Source: a virus. Taken from it: a stretch of 25,259 bases of DNA. Positions 7,617-15,916 of this stretch are shown piece by piece. The stretch spans positions 1-25,259 of IMG/VR virus record IMGVR_UViG_3300013120_000070. One strand, 5' to 3'. The translations under genes and the position numbers were made by a program. How positions within the stretch are numbered: position 1 is the stretch's first letter; the number at the start of each line of letters is the position of its first letter. The notes under the pieces were generated by a model. That model had not been told where the DNA came from. It ran no database searches and saw only the letters and a list, made by a program, of their open reading frames with translations.

Positions 7617-7916
7617 ATGGCGAATGCTGTAAAAGAACAATGTGTAAAATACGGTCAGAAATTAGGGATTCCGACCGTTATTCAGTTAGCGATTCTTTTA
7701 GTGGCGATCGTTGGGGGATGGACTTCATTTCGCGATAGAATTCATCAAAACGAAAAGAATATCGCCAAAAACGAAGTATGCGACGCGGCACAAACACAGG
7801 AAATAAAAACAATCTCCGACGGTCAAGCAATTGTGCGATCTGATATCCGCGCAATAAATATTCAGCAGGAACATATTGTCAAAGGCATTGATGAAATCAA
7901 AGAGAAGTTAAAATAA
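7617..7916 (+). CDS. Small membrane protein with coiled-coil tail
   Basis: The 99-residue product has one transmembrane segment at about residues 19-35 (TVIQLAILLVAIVGGW) after a basic N-terminus, then a long charged helix (residues 38-99) with heptad-like spacing, ending GIDEIKEKLK. AAGGG lies 8 bases before the ATG. The layout resembles small lysis-associated or XhlA-like phage membrane proteins, but the order (membrane segment first, coil second) and the position inside the head genes do not fix a role. A holin-like function is possible. Confidence 0.6.
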   Translation: MANAVKEQCVKYGQKLGIPTVIQLAILLVAIVGGWTSFRDRIHQNEKNIAKNEVCDAAQTQEIKTISDGQAIVRSDIRAINIQQEHIVKGIDEIKEKLK

Positions 7917-7928
7917 AGGGATTGAATT

Positions 7929-8318
7929 ATGGGAACGATGACTGTACCGGATAAACCGTCGGTTATCAGGCACGAACCAGCAAACAAAGAATATAAGATA
8001 AAGAAAATCACTTTCACTTTTCCGGGAACCGCGGCAAGTGAAAACGCAACAACGACGTTTGATCTTAACGGAACCTTGTTGGCATGGGAATCGACCGGCG
8101 GTGACGCGGCTTGGGATTTCACATTGAACGACGGAACGGCAGATATTTTCACAAAAACCGGAATCACCGCGACCGCGACGATGGGAGCAATTGTTCTGTC
8201 GGACGGTGCGGCGAACCATTTAGGCGCGCCGATTTCCGGAACGTTGAAATGCACAACGGCGAATATCGCCGGCGGCGGCGAATCCGGAACGGTGACTATA
8301 TATTATAAAGAGGAATAA
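7929..8318 (+). CDS. Putative virion beta-sandwich protein, paralogue 1
   Basis: The 129-residue product is rich in Thr, Gly and alternating hydrophobics and has no helix-forming stretches, as expected of an all-beta domain. It shares an ordered set of motifs with the next gene: STGGDAAW, VLSDGAANHLGAPISGTL and the C-terminal TVTIYYKEE. The two are therefore tandem duplicates. AAAGGG lies 8 bases before the ATG. Such small beta proteins in a head-tail cluster are usually minor capsid or fibre components; I do not recognise the family. Confidence 0.65.
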   Translation: MGTMTVPDKPSVIRHEPANKEYKIKKITFTFPGTAASENATTTFDLNGTLLAWESTGGDAAWDFTLNDGTADIFTKTGITATATMGAIVLSDGAANHLGAPISGTLKCTTANIAGGGESGTVTIYYKEE

Positions 8319-8323
8319 ACACT

Positions 8324-8704
8324 ATGGGTACACCGGCAATTACTAACGGCGTTGTGCGTGCCGAACCGGGCAATAAAGCGCGGCTGATGAAATGGGTCAA
8401 ATTCACATTCGACGGCGTGGGAACCGGAACCGTCGTGACGGATTTCAGTATTGCCGGCATTTTGATCGGTTGGCGAAAAACCGGCGGCGACGCGTCTTGG
8501 CGCGCAAGACTATCCGACGGTGGTACTTATTTAACCGGGCCGATTATATTCAATCAACTGATAACAACCGCGGCCGGGCCGTTGTATCTATCGGACGGAG
8601 GGGCGAATCATTTGGGAATCCCGATTGTAAACACTTTAGGATTTACTGTCAGCTTGGCCGGTGGAACTGCCGGAACGTTTACAGTTTTTTATCAAGAAGA
8701 ATAA
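8324..8704 (+). CDS. Putative virion beta-sandwich protein, paralogue 2
   Basis: This 126-residue protein is the duplicate of its upstream neighbour: KTGGDASW, YLSDGGANHLGIPIVNTL and TFTVFYQEE line up in order and at similar spacing. The middle third differs most, so the two copies have diverged and may bind different partners or sit at different virion positions. GAGGA 9 bases before the ATG, inside the end of the upstream gene, gives translational coupling. Function is unknown. Confidence 0.65.
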   Translation: MGTPAITNGVVRAEPGNKARLMKWVKFTFDGVGTGTVVTDFSIAGILIGWRKTGGDASWRARLSDGGTYLTGPIIFNQLITTAAGPLYLSDGGANHLGIPIVNTLGFTVSLAGGTAGTFTVFYQEE

Positions 8705-8705
8705 T

Positions 8706-8906
8706 TTGCAAAAACTATGCGAACTTTTGAGCAACGTCGAAAAACTTGTAGATCTTATGAATTGCCGGCCGGTAAGTCAAAGATTTGACGTATCGGTCGC
8801 AATCAATTTACTGAGATATGCCATATACGAAGCGCGAAAAATATTTGACAAGATTTTGACTGAACAGAATGACGACCGAACGCATAAAACTGATGGTAAT
8901 AAGTGA
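8706..8906 (+). CDS. Small helical hypothetical protein
   Basis: From TTG 8706, one base after the preceding stop, the product is 66 residues (MQKLCELLSNVEKLVDLMN...). It is almost entirely predicted helix with regular Leu/Ile spacing. An ATG at 8661 in the same frame would add 15 residues but lie inside the upstream gene; a TTG at the stop fits this genome's habit better. The 3' end overlaps the metallophosphoesterase start by 38 bases. No family is recognised. Confidence 0.45.
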   Translation: MQKLCELLSNVEKLVDLMNCRPVSQRFDVSVAINLLRYAIYEARKIFDKILTEQNDDRTHKTDGNK

Positions 8907-9864
8907 TACACACCGAAGCACAACTTCAGAAAATGAAGGTATGCAAACTTACGGTGACTATCCCGGTTATCGGATTATACATAATGAATCGTCGGCCGTT
9001 TCAATCGCCGCCGCCGTTGCGCAATCTAACGCCGACAGTTGCGACGCGGCAATTTTCAACGGCGATATTTTAGCTAGCGTTTCCGACGACGCCGCGATGG
9101 TTTTAAACGCACAATCATTAGTGACGTTACTTGCCGGATTAACGGCGCCGTTTTATTTTACATTGGGTCATCACGATTTGACCGGAACCGACGGCGTGGG
9201 AACGGCCGCGCAGTTTACACGGATTTTTGACAACACCGATGGTTTGGGATCATTGATTCCGGGCGGCGATGACGCGCCGGAATTGCATTGGTGGCATGAC
9301 AACGCCGCCAACGATTCGCCGTGTGCATATTCGGTCACTATCAAGGAATATAAGTTGATATTCCTTTTCAATACATACGCCGGTATCGGAACAATGGAAA
9401 CAACCGGCAAGAGCGATGACGAAGGTGACAACACGGCGATCACTCAATTAAACTGGTTGATCTATAGGTTGGCCGAAGCCGAAGCCGCAAGCCAGCAAGT
9501 GATTATATTTACACATTGGAACGTCAAATCAAATTATGACGCGACCTACACAAAATCGACTGGAACGGTTCCCGGTTCGGCCGCCACAATTACACAACTT
9601 GAAGCACAGACAATCCCACCGATCATTTTTGGCGGTCATGTTCACGGTGACGACGAAGTTATAATTCTGAATAATGTGATGTACGTCAATATTCAAGGTG
9701 ACGTGTATGGAACCGAAGAAGGCGATACCGATAGATTTTCGCATTCAATTGTCGAAGTTATTCCCGGCGCCGTGGTTTCCGGTTCCACAAAGGTCGCAAA
9801 CGTGGCGATCACCGGGTACGGTTATCAATCAAGCAAATCATTCACCGGGTACGGAGTTTTTTAA
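8869..9864 (+). CDS. Calcineurin-like metallophosphoesterase
   Basis: The 331-residue protein carries the metal-binding motifs of this superfamily in order: SDTH (D13, H15), NGDIL (D66), GHHD (100-103), IIFTHWN (H216) and GGHVHGD (H257, H259). The family hydrolyses phosphomonoesters or phosphodiesters with a two-metal centre. The third motif is normally GNH[DE]; here the Asn, usually a metal-bridging and catalytic residue, is His, so substrate or metal may differ. There is no signal peptide. It lies among virion genes and its stop abuts the next start, so it may be a virion component acting on phosphate-containing surface polymers; that role is inference. ATG 8893 is an alternative start but would leave only one residue before the first motif. 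Confidence 0.88.
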   Translation: MTTERIKLMVISDTHRSTTSENEGMQTYGDYPGYRIIHNESSAVSIAAAVAQSNADSCDAAIFNGDILASVSDDAAMVLNAQSLVTLLAGLTAPFYFTLGHHDLTGTDGVGTAAQFTRIFDNTDGLGSLIPGGDDAPELHWWHDNAANDSPCAYSVTIKEYKLIFLFNTYAGIGTMETTGKSDDEGDNTAITQLNWLIYRLAEAEAASQQVIIFTHWNVKSNYDATYTKSTGTVPGSAATITQLEAQTIPPIIFGGHVHGDDEVIILNNVMYVNIQGDVYGTEEGDTDRFSHSIVEVIPGAVVSGSTKVANVAITGYGYQSSKSFTGYGVF

Positions 9865-10569
9865 ATGAAACAAATTGCCGCCGGAACAAATACAGGACTA
9901 GACTTAACAAGCGCTCAATATATCAACCTTGTCGATACCACAAACAACTATGTGAACGCGACAACAAAACCTATGCGTTGTCGAATAATGACGCGATTCA
10001 CGTCGGGTGTTGCCAATGGTAGCACAATCACCGTCAAGGTGCAATTGGGCCAAACGCCGGTATCATCGAAATCAATATTGAATTTGACTACAAACGTGAC
10101 GACGGATTCGGCCAATAATAATGTATGGTTGAGCGATGACGTTTTCATTCTGGAATCAGGCACGATGTTCGATTCGATCAGAGTTCAAATGATTTCCGAC
10201 GGCGGCGCTGACAATGACGTGGATCTTGTCACATACATTTATGATATCGACGGATTCGACGAAAATAACCGCGTTGACGTTGCGGCGGTCGGCGGTGCAA
10301 CACCGATCACGGTTGCCGATATCGCCGACGGCGTTCTTGACGAACTGGTCGCCGATCATTCTGTTTCCGGGTCATTGTCGGCGATCTTGGACTGGGTTCG
10401 CGATGTTCTTGAGGCCGATTGGAAAATTGACACCGGCACAACACCGTATAATCTTGTCGGCTATATCAAAGATACGTCAACTGAATTGATCCGGAAGAAT
10501 CTCAAAGATGTTAATGGAGTTGATTTAGCATCGGCCGGCACGATTGCCGGTCAAGCTTTGGAATCATAA
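9865..10569 (+). CDS. Putative virion structural protein
   Basis: The 234-residue protein has a Thr/Asn-rich beta N-terminal half (to about residue 135) and then ITVADIADGVLDELVADHSV (about 147-166), a helix motif of the 'AD.VLDEL...H...GSL' kind that recurs at the junction of head or tail fibre proteins in many phages. The C-terminus (DLASAGTIAGQALES) is compact. It starts immediately after the phosphoesterase stop, implying coupled synthesis, and the two may assemble together. No precise family is claimed. Confidence 0.6.
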   Translation: MKQIAAGTNTGLDLTSAQYINLVDTTNNYVNATTKPMRCRIMTRFTSGVANGSTITVKVQLGQTPVSSKSILNLTTNVTTDSANNNVWLSDDVFILESGTMFDSIRVQMISDGGADNDVDLVTYIYDIDGFDENNRVDVAAVGGATPITVADIADGVLDELVADHSVSGSLSAILDWVRDVLEADWKIDTGTTPYNLVGYIKDTSTELIRKNLKDVNGVDLASAGTIAGQALES

Positions 10570-10570
10570 T

Positions 10571-10981
10571 ATGTGGAATCCGATGATGGGTTTAGGAATA
10601 GGGTTTGGAGCGCCGGTCGTTGAGGCGCCGACGCCGACGTTATCGGATAATGAATCGAATATGGCTGAGGCGTTCGATCAGATATTGACTGAATTTGGTG
10701 AAACCGTCAATTATATTCCGCGTGTCGGTCAAAATCGTTCGATCACGGTACTCGTTGATCGTGAATCGGTGACGGATGTTGCCGGTCTTAATTATGGTAG
10801 GGCGCCGGAACTTACGATTCTTGTTAAGAATTCAGCAACGGCCGGGATCACGGCCGATGAAATTGATACCGGCGGTGACAAAATTGAACTTGCAATTCGC
10901 GAAGGCGAATCGGCACAAGAACGCCGGATAACAAATATATCATTCAACGACGCAACGTCGTTGACAATTGGATTGCAATAA
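10571..10981 (+). CDS. Head-tail joining protein, lambda FII-like
   Basis: The start at 10571, one base after the preceding stop region, gives 136 residues; an upstream ATG at 10544 would add nine residues inside the previous gene. The layout is an N-terminal helix (MAEAFDQILTEFGE) followed by short beta strands, as in lambda gpFII, which seals the head for tail binding. It is followed directly by gpZ-like and tail-terminator genes, the lambda FII-Z-U order. Sequence similarity alone is weak; order and length carry the call. Confidence 0.55.
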   Translation: MWNPMMGLGIGFGAPVVEAPTPTLSDNESNMAEAFDQILTEFGETVNYIPRVGQNRSITVLVDRESVTDVAGLNYGRAPELTILVKNSATAGITADEIDTGGDKIELAIREGESAQERRITNISFNDATSLTIGLQ

Positions 10982-11538
10982 TGCCGCCATTGGTGACAGT
11001 ACAATTTGAAAAAAAGAAATTGAAACGGATAGAAAAGATTCTGTCAGGTATCCCGCGCGCCATGCCGCGCGTGATGACGTCGGCGATTAACAAAACCGTC
11101 GGTCTTGCAAATACCGATATATCAAAAAGAATTCGGAGCGTATTAGCGCTAAAGGCGGCCGCCATCAAAAAAGCTATGCGAAGACGAAAAGCAAATTATC
11201 ATTCTTGGCGCGGCGATATTTGGGTCAGTAAAAAACGGTTGCCGTTGATCCAGTTCGGCGCGCGGAAAACGGCAAGGGGAACTTCTTACAAGATCGAAAA
11301 AAGCGGCGGCCGCAAGGTGTTGTCACACGCGTTCATCGCACGAATGCCGACAGGTCACGAAGGCGTGTTCATGCGGCGCGGCAAAAAGCGACTGCCGTTG
11401 ACCGCCGAAAAGCGCGGGCCGTCGATCGGTGAAGTTTTCGAATCCGGGCCGATGGTTGCCGCGGCCGTTTCGACGGCGCTGAAGAATCTTGAACGGAACA
11501 TTGATTCACAAGTTGAGAGGATATTGTTGAAAAGATGA
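10981..11538 (+). CDS. Minor tail protein, gpZ-like
   Basis: The 185-residue basic protein resembles prophage minor tail protein Z, needed at the head-proximal end of the tail. Typical features are the N-terminal helix with MPRVMTSAINKT, the RIRSVLALKAAAIKKAM segment, and the late motif LSHAFIARMPTGHEGVFMRR followed by LPLTAEKRGPSIGEVFE. The ATG overlaps the preceding TAA (TAATG), and the 3' end overlaps the next gene by four bases. Its position between the joining protein and the terminator matches lambda. Confidence 0.8.
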   Translation: MPPLVTVQFEKKKLKRIEKILSGIPRAMPRVMTSAINKTVGLANTDISKRIRSVLALKAAAIKKAMRRRKANYHSWRGDIWVSKKRLPLIQFGARKTARGTSYKIEKSGGRKVLSHAFIARMPTGHEGVFMRRGKKRLPLTAEKRGPSIGEVFESGPMVAAAVSTALKNLERNIDSQVERILLKR

Positions 11539-11999
11539 GTACGCCGATTATCGAAACAATTGCCGAATTCATAAAAGACGCGATCAACGATATCACGACC
11601 GGCAACGGATTCAATCAAACGTTGACCGCGATCCGGCCGAAAAGGATTCATCTTGACGAAGCGATCAATCAGAATTGTCAAGTTCTTGTAAGTCAAGATA
11701 CGCCGGAACCGGCAACACCGGTCGAAGGCACAAGCGCGACAACTTGGATTCAACCGTTCGTCATCGAGGCGGTCGCCGTTGAAACCGACGCCGTTGCAAC
11801 CGCGATCGAAACCAAACTGAATCAGATGGGTTCAGATATTATCAAGAAGATTCTGGAAGATGAAACGTGCGATTCAAATGCACATCACATTGAAATTCGG
11901 TCGGTCGAAATAAATCACGGCCCGGAAGTTTCGGTCGTGCGCGTGACAATAGCGGTTCAATATCGGGTCGCATACGGCGATCCATACACTTCTGCATAA
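11535..11999 (+). CDS. Tail terminator protein, gpU-like
   Basis: The 154-residue product follows gpZ with an ATGA overlap and precedes the tail tube gene, the position of lambda U, whose ring stops tail growth. It has the alpha/beta pattern of terminators: an N-terminal helix (IIETIAEFIKDAIND), a strand region QPFVIEAVAVE and a closing strand VVRVTIAVQYRVAYGDPY, which is the usual ending 'v.v.Y.t..gdPy'. Assignment rests on this pattern plus gene order. Confidence 0.7.
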   Translation: MSTPIIETIAEFIKDAINDITTGNGFNQTLTAIRPKRIHLDEAINQNCQVLVSQDTPEPATPVEGTSATTWIQPFVIEAVAVETDAVATAIETKLNQMGSDIIKKILEDETCDSNAHHIEIRSVEINHGPEVSVVRVTIAVQYRVAYGDPYTSA

Positions 12000-12011
12000 A
12001 GGGAAAAAAGA

Positions 12012-12935
12012 ATGAGCTTATTAAGCAAAAAAAAGGTGATTAAGGTCAAACTGGAAGCGACAAAAGGCACGAAAATCGCCGGGGATCAGGCGGTGCTTGT
12101 CTATGATCTTGAAATCAATCCGACGTCGCCGTTCATTCAGCGGCCGGGATCGGGTTTGTATCTGGGCAATACCGTTGCCGGCACGGTCGGTCAGAGGATG
12201 GGAACTTGCACATTCTCAAAAGAACTTCAGGGAACCGGTTCGGGCGGTGCGGATTTGGGCCTTGCGATTCTTCTGCAAGGTTGCGGCCTTGCACAAACCG
12301 GGCAAGTCTATCAGGTGCATTCGTCTTATGCAAGTCAGGAAACGATTTCCATCGACGTCTTTGAAGATGGTCTTCAAAAAACATTATACGGCGCCATGGG
12401 GAACGTGACGTTTGAAGGCGAAGTCGGTCAGCGCGTCATATGCAACTTTGAATTCACCGGGATATATGACACGGTTTCCGACGTTGCACTTCCGGCATAC
12501 GCGCCGGCAACAACCGCCGCCAAGATTCTGTCATCGGGAACTTTCACGATGGGCGCGGTCGGTCTTATGATAAGTCGTTTCTCGATCAATATGCAAAACA
12601 ACGTTGTTCTTCGGCCCGACGTTGACGGGCCGGGCGGTGCGATCAACGCGATCATCACGAACTTTGACCCGGAAGTATCATTCGATCCGGAACAAGAACT
12701 TGTTGCGACTTATGATTATTATGGTATATGGATTGCGGCGACCGAAGGCGCGTTTGCACTTTCGGTCGGCGACGGAACCGACGACAAGTTCGCATTTAGT
12801 TGTCCGAAGGTTCAACCGAAATCGTTGACCGAAGCTGATCGCGACGGTATCGCGTCTTATGATTACGTCGGTCAGGCCAACATGAATACTGGCGACGATT
12901 CGGTTGTGTTGACCGTGACCGATGACAATCCGTAA
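12012..12935 (+). CDS. Major tail tube protein
   Basis: The 307-residue protein sits between tail terminator and assembly chaperone, where siphophages encode the tube subunit. It has a basic N-terminus (SLLSKKKVIKVKLEATKGT), a central MGNVTFEGEVGQRVICNFEFTG-type strand pair typical of tail tube proteins, and a Gly/Asp-rich C-terminus. AAAGGG lies 8 bases before the ATG, in line with a highly made structural protein. At 307 residues it is longer than many tube subunits, suggesting an extra surface domain. Confidence 0.75.
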   Translation: MSLLSKKKVIKVKLEATKGTKIAGDQAVLVYDLEINPTSPFIQRPGSGLYLGNTVAGTVGQRMGTCTFSKELQGTGSGGADLGLAILLQGCGLAQTGQVYQVHSSYASQETISIDVFEDGLQKTLYGAMGNVTFEGEVGQRVICNFEFTGIYDTVSDVALPAYAPATTAAKILSSGTFTMGAVGLMISRFSINMQNNVVLRPDVDGPGGAINAIITNFDPEVSFDPEQELVATYDYYGIWIAATEGAFALSVGDGTDDKFAFSCPKVQPKSLTEADRDGIASYDYVGQANMNTGDDSVVLTVTDDNP

Positions 12936-12952
12936 AATTAAGGGATGTTAAT

Positions 12953-13315
12953 ATGCCATTAGCGCTTGATCCGAAGTTGACGTTTGAAATTGTTCTTGAT
13001 TCCGACAAGTTCAAGGAAAAGCCGCCGACGTTCACATATAGATATTTGAACGGCCGTGAATGGCGAAGGGTCGGCCAGATTCAGGATCAGCTTGAAAAGG
13101 CCGGCGGCGCCGATCAGGTGGTTGATCTTGTTTTAGAGGCCGCGTCGGTCGGTTTGATCGGTTGGTCGGGTATGATTGAACCGTCAACCGGGGCCGAAAT
13201 TCCGTTTGATCTGGAAAGTCTCGATCTGGTTGTCGGTATGCGCGAAGCGAACGAACTGATCGTCAAAATGATGGAGCAACTACCGTCAATTGCGGATAAA
13301 AAAAAATTAGACTAG
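12953..13315 (+). CDS. Tail assembly chaperone, gpG-like
   Basis: The 120-residue acidic-helical protein precedes the tape measure gene, the place of lambda G. Together with its frameshifted longer form it would coat the tape measure and recruit tube subunits. Its last codons read through an A9 run (GAT AAA AAA AAA) and then stop at TAG 13313-13315. AAGGG lies 8 bases before the ATG. The unusual run at the end marks the frameshift site for the GT form. Confidence 0.82.
   Translation: MPLALDPKLTFEIVLDSDKFKEKPPTFTYRYLNGREWRRVGQIQDQLEKAGGADQVVDLVLEAASVGLIGWSGMIEPSTGAEIPFDLESLDLVVGMREANELIVKMMEQLPSIADKKKLD
13298..13306 (+). promoter_or_regulatory. Programmed -1 frameshift site (A9 slippery run)
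   Basis: Nine A residues contain A AAA AAA in the zero frame. The -1 frame is closed by TAA at 13297-13299, just at the run, and then open to 13659, so slipping here bypasses the TAG at 13313 and fuses G to T. This is the conserved device used by many long-tailed phages to make a minor G-T fusion. The fusion would have 118 residues from G plus 117 from T, 235 in all. Confidence 0.8.
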
Positions 13316-13659
13316 CGATCGGATTGTGGTTCGGCGCTGTTTGCAAGAAGTGTAAAGGGCCGGCAAAATGCACGAACAAACCTTCAGCGGCCGAACCGAT
13401 TGAAATGCAATGTTTTGTTTGTGCCGGCCGCGGTTGCGACGTGTGCTTGTATATCGGATGTTATCCGGTCGTTGATTGTCCGATCAAATATATCGACGAT
13501 GAAATTTGGAGCGTGATTGAATATGCGATGTTGTATGAAAAAGGATTGCCGCCGATCGCCGGCGGCGCACTTGATCAGGCGCACTCGTTTGTTGACGCGG
13601 CCCGGTTCGTTCACAACGAAATGAATTATTGGAAAAAGAAATTGAAAATTCTGGAATAA
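13306..13659 (+). CDS. T part of the G-T tail assembly chaperone, Cys-rich
   Basis: This reading frame has no ATG near its beginning; only a TTG at 13324 without a ribosome binding site exists, so expression by -1 frameshift from the upstream gene is the better model. After the junction KKK-IRLAIGLWF come CKKCKGPAKC, CFVCAGRGCDVC and CYPVVDCP, enough cysteines for one or two zinc sites, then a helical region ending EMNYWKKKLKILE. Three bases later the tape measure gene starts. The zinc-binding T domain is notable, as the lambda T is not Cys-rich in this way to my knowledge. Confidence 0.75.
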   Translation: MRLAIGLWFGAVCKKCKGPAKCTNKPSAAEPIEMQCFVCAGRGCDVCLYIGCYPVVDCPIKYIDDEIWSVIEYAMLYEKGLPPIAGGALDQAHSFVDAARFVHNEMNYWKKKLKILE

Positions 13660-13662
13660 ATT

Positions 13663-15036
13663 ATGGCAACACACGCGGTGAATGTAGTGGTTAAGGCGCG
13701 CGACGACGCGTCAAGGAAGTTTCGACGAATCGGCAGTTCGGTCAAGCGGTTGTCGGGCGTTCTAAAAGGTGCGGTCGCCGGTATGGCGGTCTATTTCGGA
13801 GCGCGACAAATCTTCCGGTTCGGCCGGGATATTATTGACCTGTACGGCAAGCAGGAACTTGCGGTCAAGCACGTCACCGACGCGTTGAATCTTTTGGGTA
13901 AAGGCGGCGACGAAGCGGTTGAATCAATGAAGACGTTCGCGCGTGAGATTCAGGCCGTTACAACATTCGGCGACGAAGCGGTTCTTGAAATGGCGGCGAT
14001 GGGTGCGTCGATGGGAAAGCTTGCCGGGGATGATCTAAAAAAAGCTACGATCGCCGCCATTGGATTGTCAAAAGCTTACGGCGTCGATACCGTTGCGGCT
14101 ATGCGGTTAGTTGCAAGAGCGGCGGTTGGTGATACAGCAACACTCACAAGATACGGAATCAAACTTGGCGAAGGTCTTGACGCACAGGAAAAATTCAACA
14201 AGGTTCTTGAAATCGGTGCAACAAATTTCGAACTTGCCAAAGGCGAAACCGATACATTCTCCGGGGCCGTTGCACAACTGCAGAACGCGTGGGGTGACGC
14301 AAAAGAAAAATTGGGATCGTATATTGCCGGATCTGAAAATTTCCGCAAGGTGATCAAATTCACTCAAAATCTGATTCAGAATTTCGGTGATTACATGGCG
14401 ATCGCGTGGGCAAAATATAAGCTGACGTGGGTCGAATTGTTTGAAGGAACGCGGCATTTGTTCACGGTTCAGATTCCGCAACTTCTGAAGTGGTTACTTG
14501 CCAACTGGAAAGATACGTTTACAACGTTGTGGAGCGGCACGAAAGCAATCTTCGTCAATATGGGAAAAAACATCGCCGACTTTTTCAAGGGATTTTGGTC
14601 GTGGCTGAAGGGTGAAGGATTCGATTTCAAATGGACTGGTCTTCTTGACGGATTCGAATCGACCTTGCAGGAACTTCCGAAGATCGCAAAGCGCGAATTG
14701 TCATCGGTTGAAAAAAACCTGAACGCACAAATTAACGACCTGAATCAGAATATCGCCGATAAGATTCTTGCCGGGCAAAAGACCGCCGGTCTTGGCTCCC
14801 TGGCCGGCGGTGAAATTAAAGTCACTACGGCCGCAAAGGCCGGCGCCGATCAGAAACTGGCCGCACGTCAATCGCGTTTCCTTGCGTTTGCGCCGGGTTC
14901 CTATCAAGACCCGGCGCAAGCTACAAAGAAGAACACTTCGAAACTGGTTGCGCTTATGACCGAATCGGTTGATTTGTTAAGGAAGGTTGCCGAACCGGGC
15001 GGCGGTGCGGCGGTCGCGGTCACAAATATCACATAG
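13663..15036 (+). CDS. Tail tape measure protein
   Basis: The 457-residue protein sets tail length and is ejected ahead of DNA. It starts with the usual basic amphipathic part (VVVKARDDASRKFRRIGSSV), has a hydrophobic segment around residues 33-50 (LKGAVAGMAVYFGARQIF), long helical stretches with FAREIQ and MAAMGASMG patterns common in tape measures, and Trp-rich helices (SGTKAIFVNMGKNIADFFK). Using about 1.5 angstrom per residue, the rule for this family, the tail would be near 70 nm, short for a siphophage. No lytic transglycosylase or peptidase domain is seen. Confidence 0.88.
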   Translation: MATHAVNVVVKARDDASRKFRRIGSSVKRLSGVLKGAVAGMAVYFGARQIFRFGRDIIDLYGKQELAVKHVTDALNLLGKGGDEAVESMKTFAREIQAVTTFGDEAVLEMAAMGASMGKLAGDDLKKATIAAIGLSKAYGVDTVAAMRLVARAAVGDTATLTRYGIKLGEGLDAQEKFNKVLEIGATNFELAKGETDTFSGAVAQLQNAWGDAKEKLGSYIAGSENFRKVIKFTQNLIQNFGDYMAIAWAKYKLTWVELFEGTRHLFTVQIPQLLKWLLANWKDTFTTLWSGTKAIFVNMGKNIADFFKGFWSWLKGEGFDFKWTGLLDGFESTLQELPKIAKRELSSVEKNLNAQINDLNQNIADKILAGQKTAGLGSLAGGEIKVTTAAKAGADQKLAARQSRFLAFAPGSYQDPAQATKKNTSKLVALMTESVDLLRKVAEPGGGAAVAVTNIT

Positions 15037-15043
15037 GAATATT

Positions 15044-15901
15044 ATGATTATATCAGTGAAGGAAAATTGGGAAGCGATGACGGCCAACATTGTCGCCGGG
15101 ATCACTCACAGCGACGTTTCGGCGATCCGTGAATTCGACGTTGTGTTTGATAACAACGATGATCCGGCCGTTCGGCCGTTTATGGCACTTGCGTCGCATT
15201 ATATTCCTTCCCCTTATGACGAACATCCTTACAATGCGTTTATTTATGTGAAGTCGAAATCGGTTAAGCCGGGCGGTGGGCCTTGCCGGTTCATCGTCAC
15301 GGTCAATTATGAATCAATCGGAAATCCTCTTGACAACGAACCTGAGTATGAATGGAGTTTTGCCAATTCAAATGAACCGATTGATCATACACTTGACGCC
15401 GAAGACAACAAAACGCCCATCACTAATTCGGCCGGTGAAACATTTGACCCACCGGTCACAAAGGATATCGAAGATTTGGTCTTCAGAATTACACGGAACG
15501 AAGAAACGTTCCGGGAAGATATTGCAGAATATATCAACGCGGTCAATGATGACGAATTCTTCGGATATCAACCGGGAATCGTCAAATGCACTCAAGTCAC
15601 CGGCCGGCCGGCGAAGGCCGCGGCGATGGATTACTGGATTATTACTTATGAATTCCAATTCCGGCGTGACGGTTGGAAACTAAAAGTTCTTGATGAAGGG
15701 TTCCGGGAGAAGACCGGCGATGACGGCGGTTCGCCGGCCAAACCGACGTATGCGGTAATGGTTGACGACAATGACAAACCGTTGTCGCAACCGGTGCTTT
15801 TAGATGGGGCCGGCGTCAAGCTTGCCGACGACGGTGATCCGGTCTTCTTGGAATTCGAACTGTACCGTAAAAAGACTTTTGCCGATTTGGCACTTGCATA
15901 A
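15044..15901 (+). CDS. Distal tail protein of unknown family
   Basis: ATG 15044, preceded by AGGA, gives 285 residues; an ATG at 14987 in the same frame would run into the tape measure gene and lacks a ribosome binding site. The protein is mixed alpha/beta with many acidic residues, contains a recognisable MDYWIITYEFQFRRDGW segment and ends in a small beta domain (DGAGVKLADDGDPVFLEFEL). It lies right after the tape measure, where distal tail or baseplate hub proteins are encoded. I recognise no specific family. Confidence 0.6.
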   Translation: MIISVKENWEAMTANIVAGITHSDVSAIREFDVVFDNNDDPAVRPFMALASHYIPSPYDEHPYNAFIYVKSKSVKPGGGPCRFIVTVNYESIGNPLDNEPEYEWSFANSNEPIDHTLDAEDNKTPITNSAGETFDPPVTKDIEDLVFRITRNEETFREDIAEYINAVNDDEFFGYQPGIVKCTQVTGRPAKAAAMDYWIITYEFQFRRDGWKLKVLDEGFREKTGDDGGSPAKPTYAVMVDDNDKPLSQPVLLDGAGVKLADDGDPVFLEFELYRKKTFADLALA

Positions 15902-15916
15902 AGAAGGGATAATATT

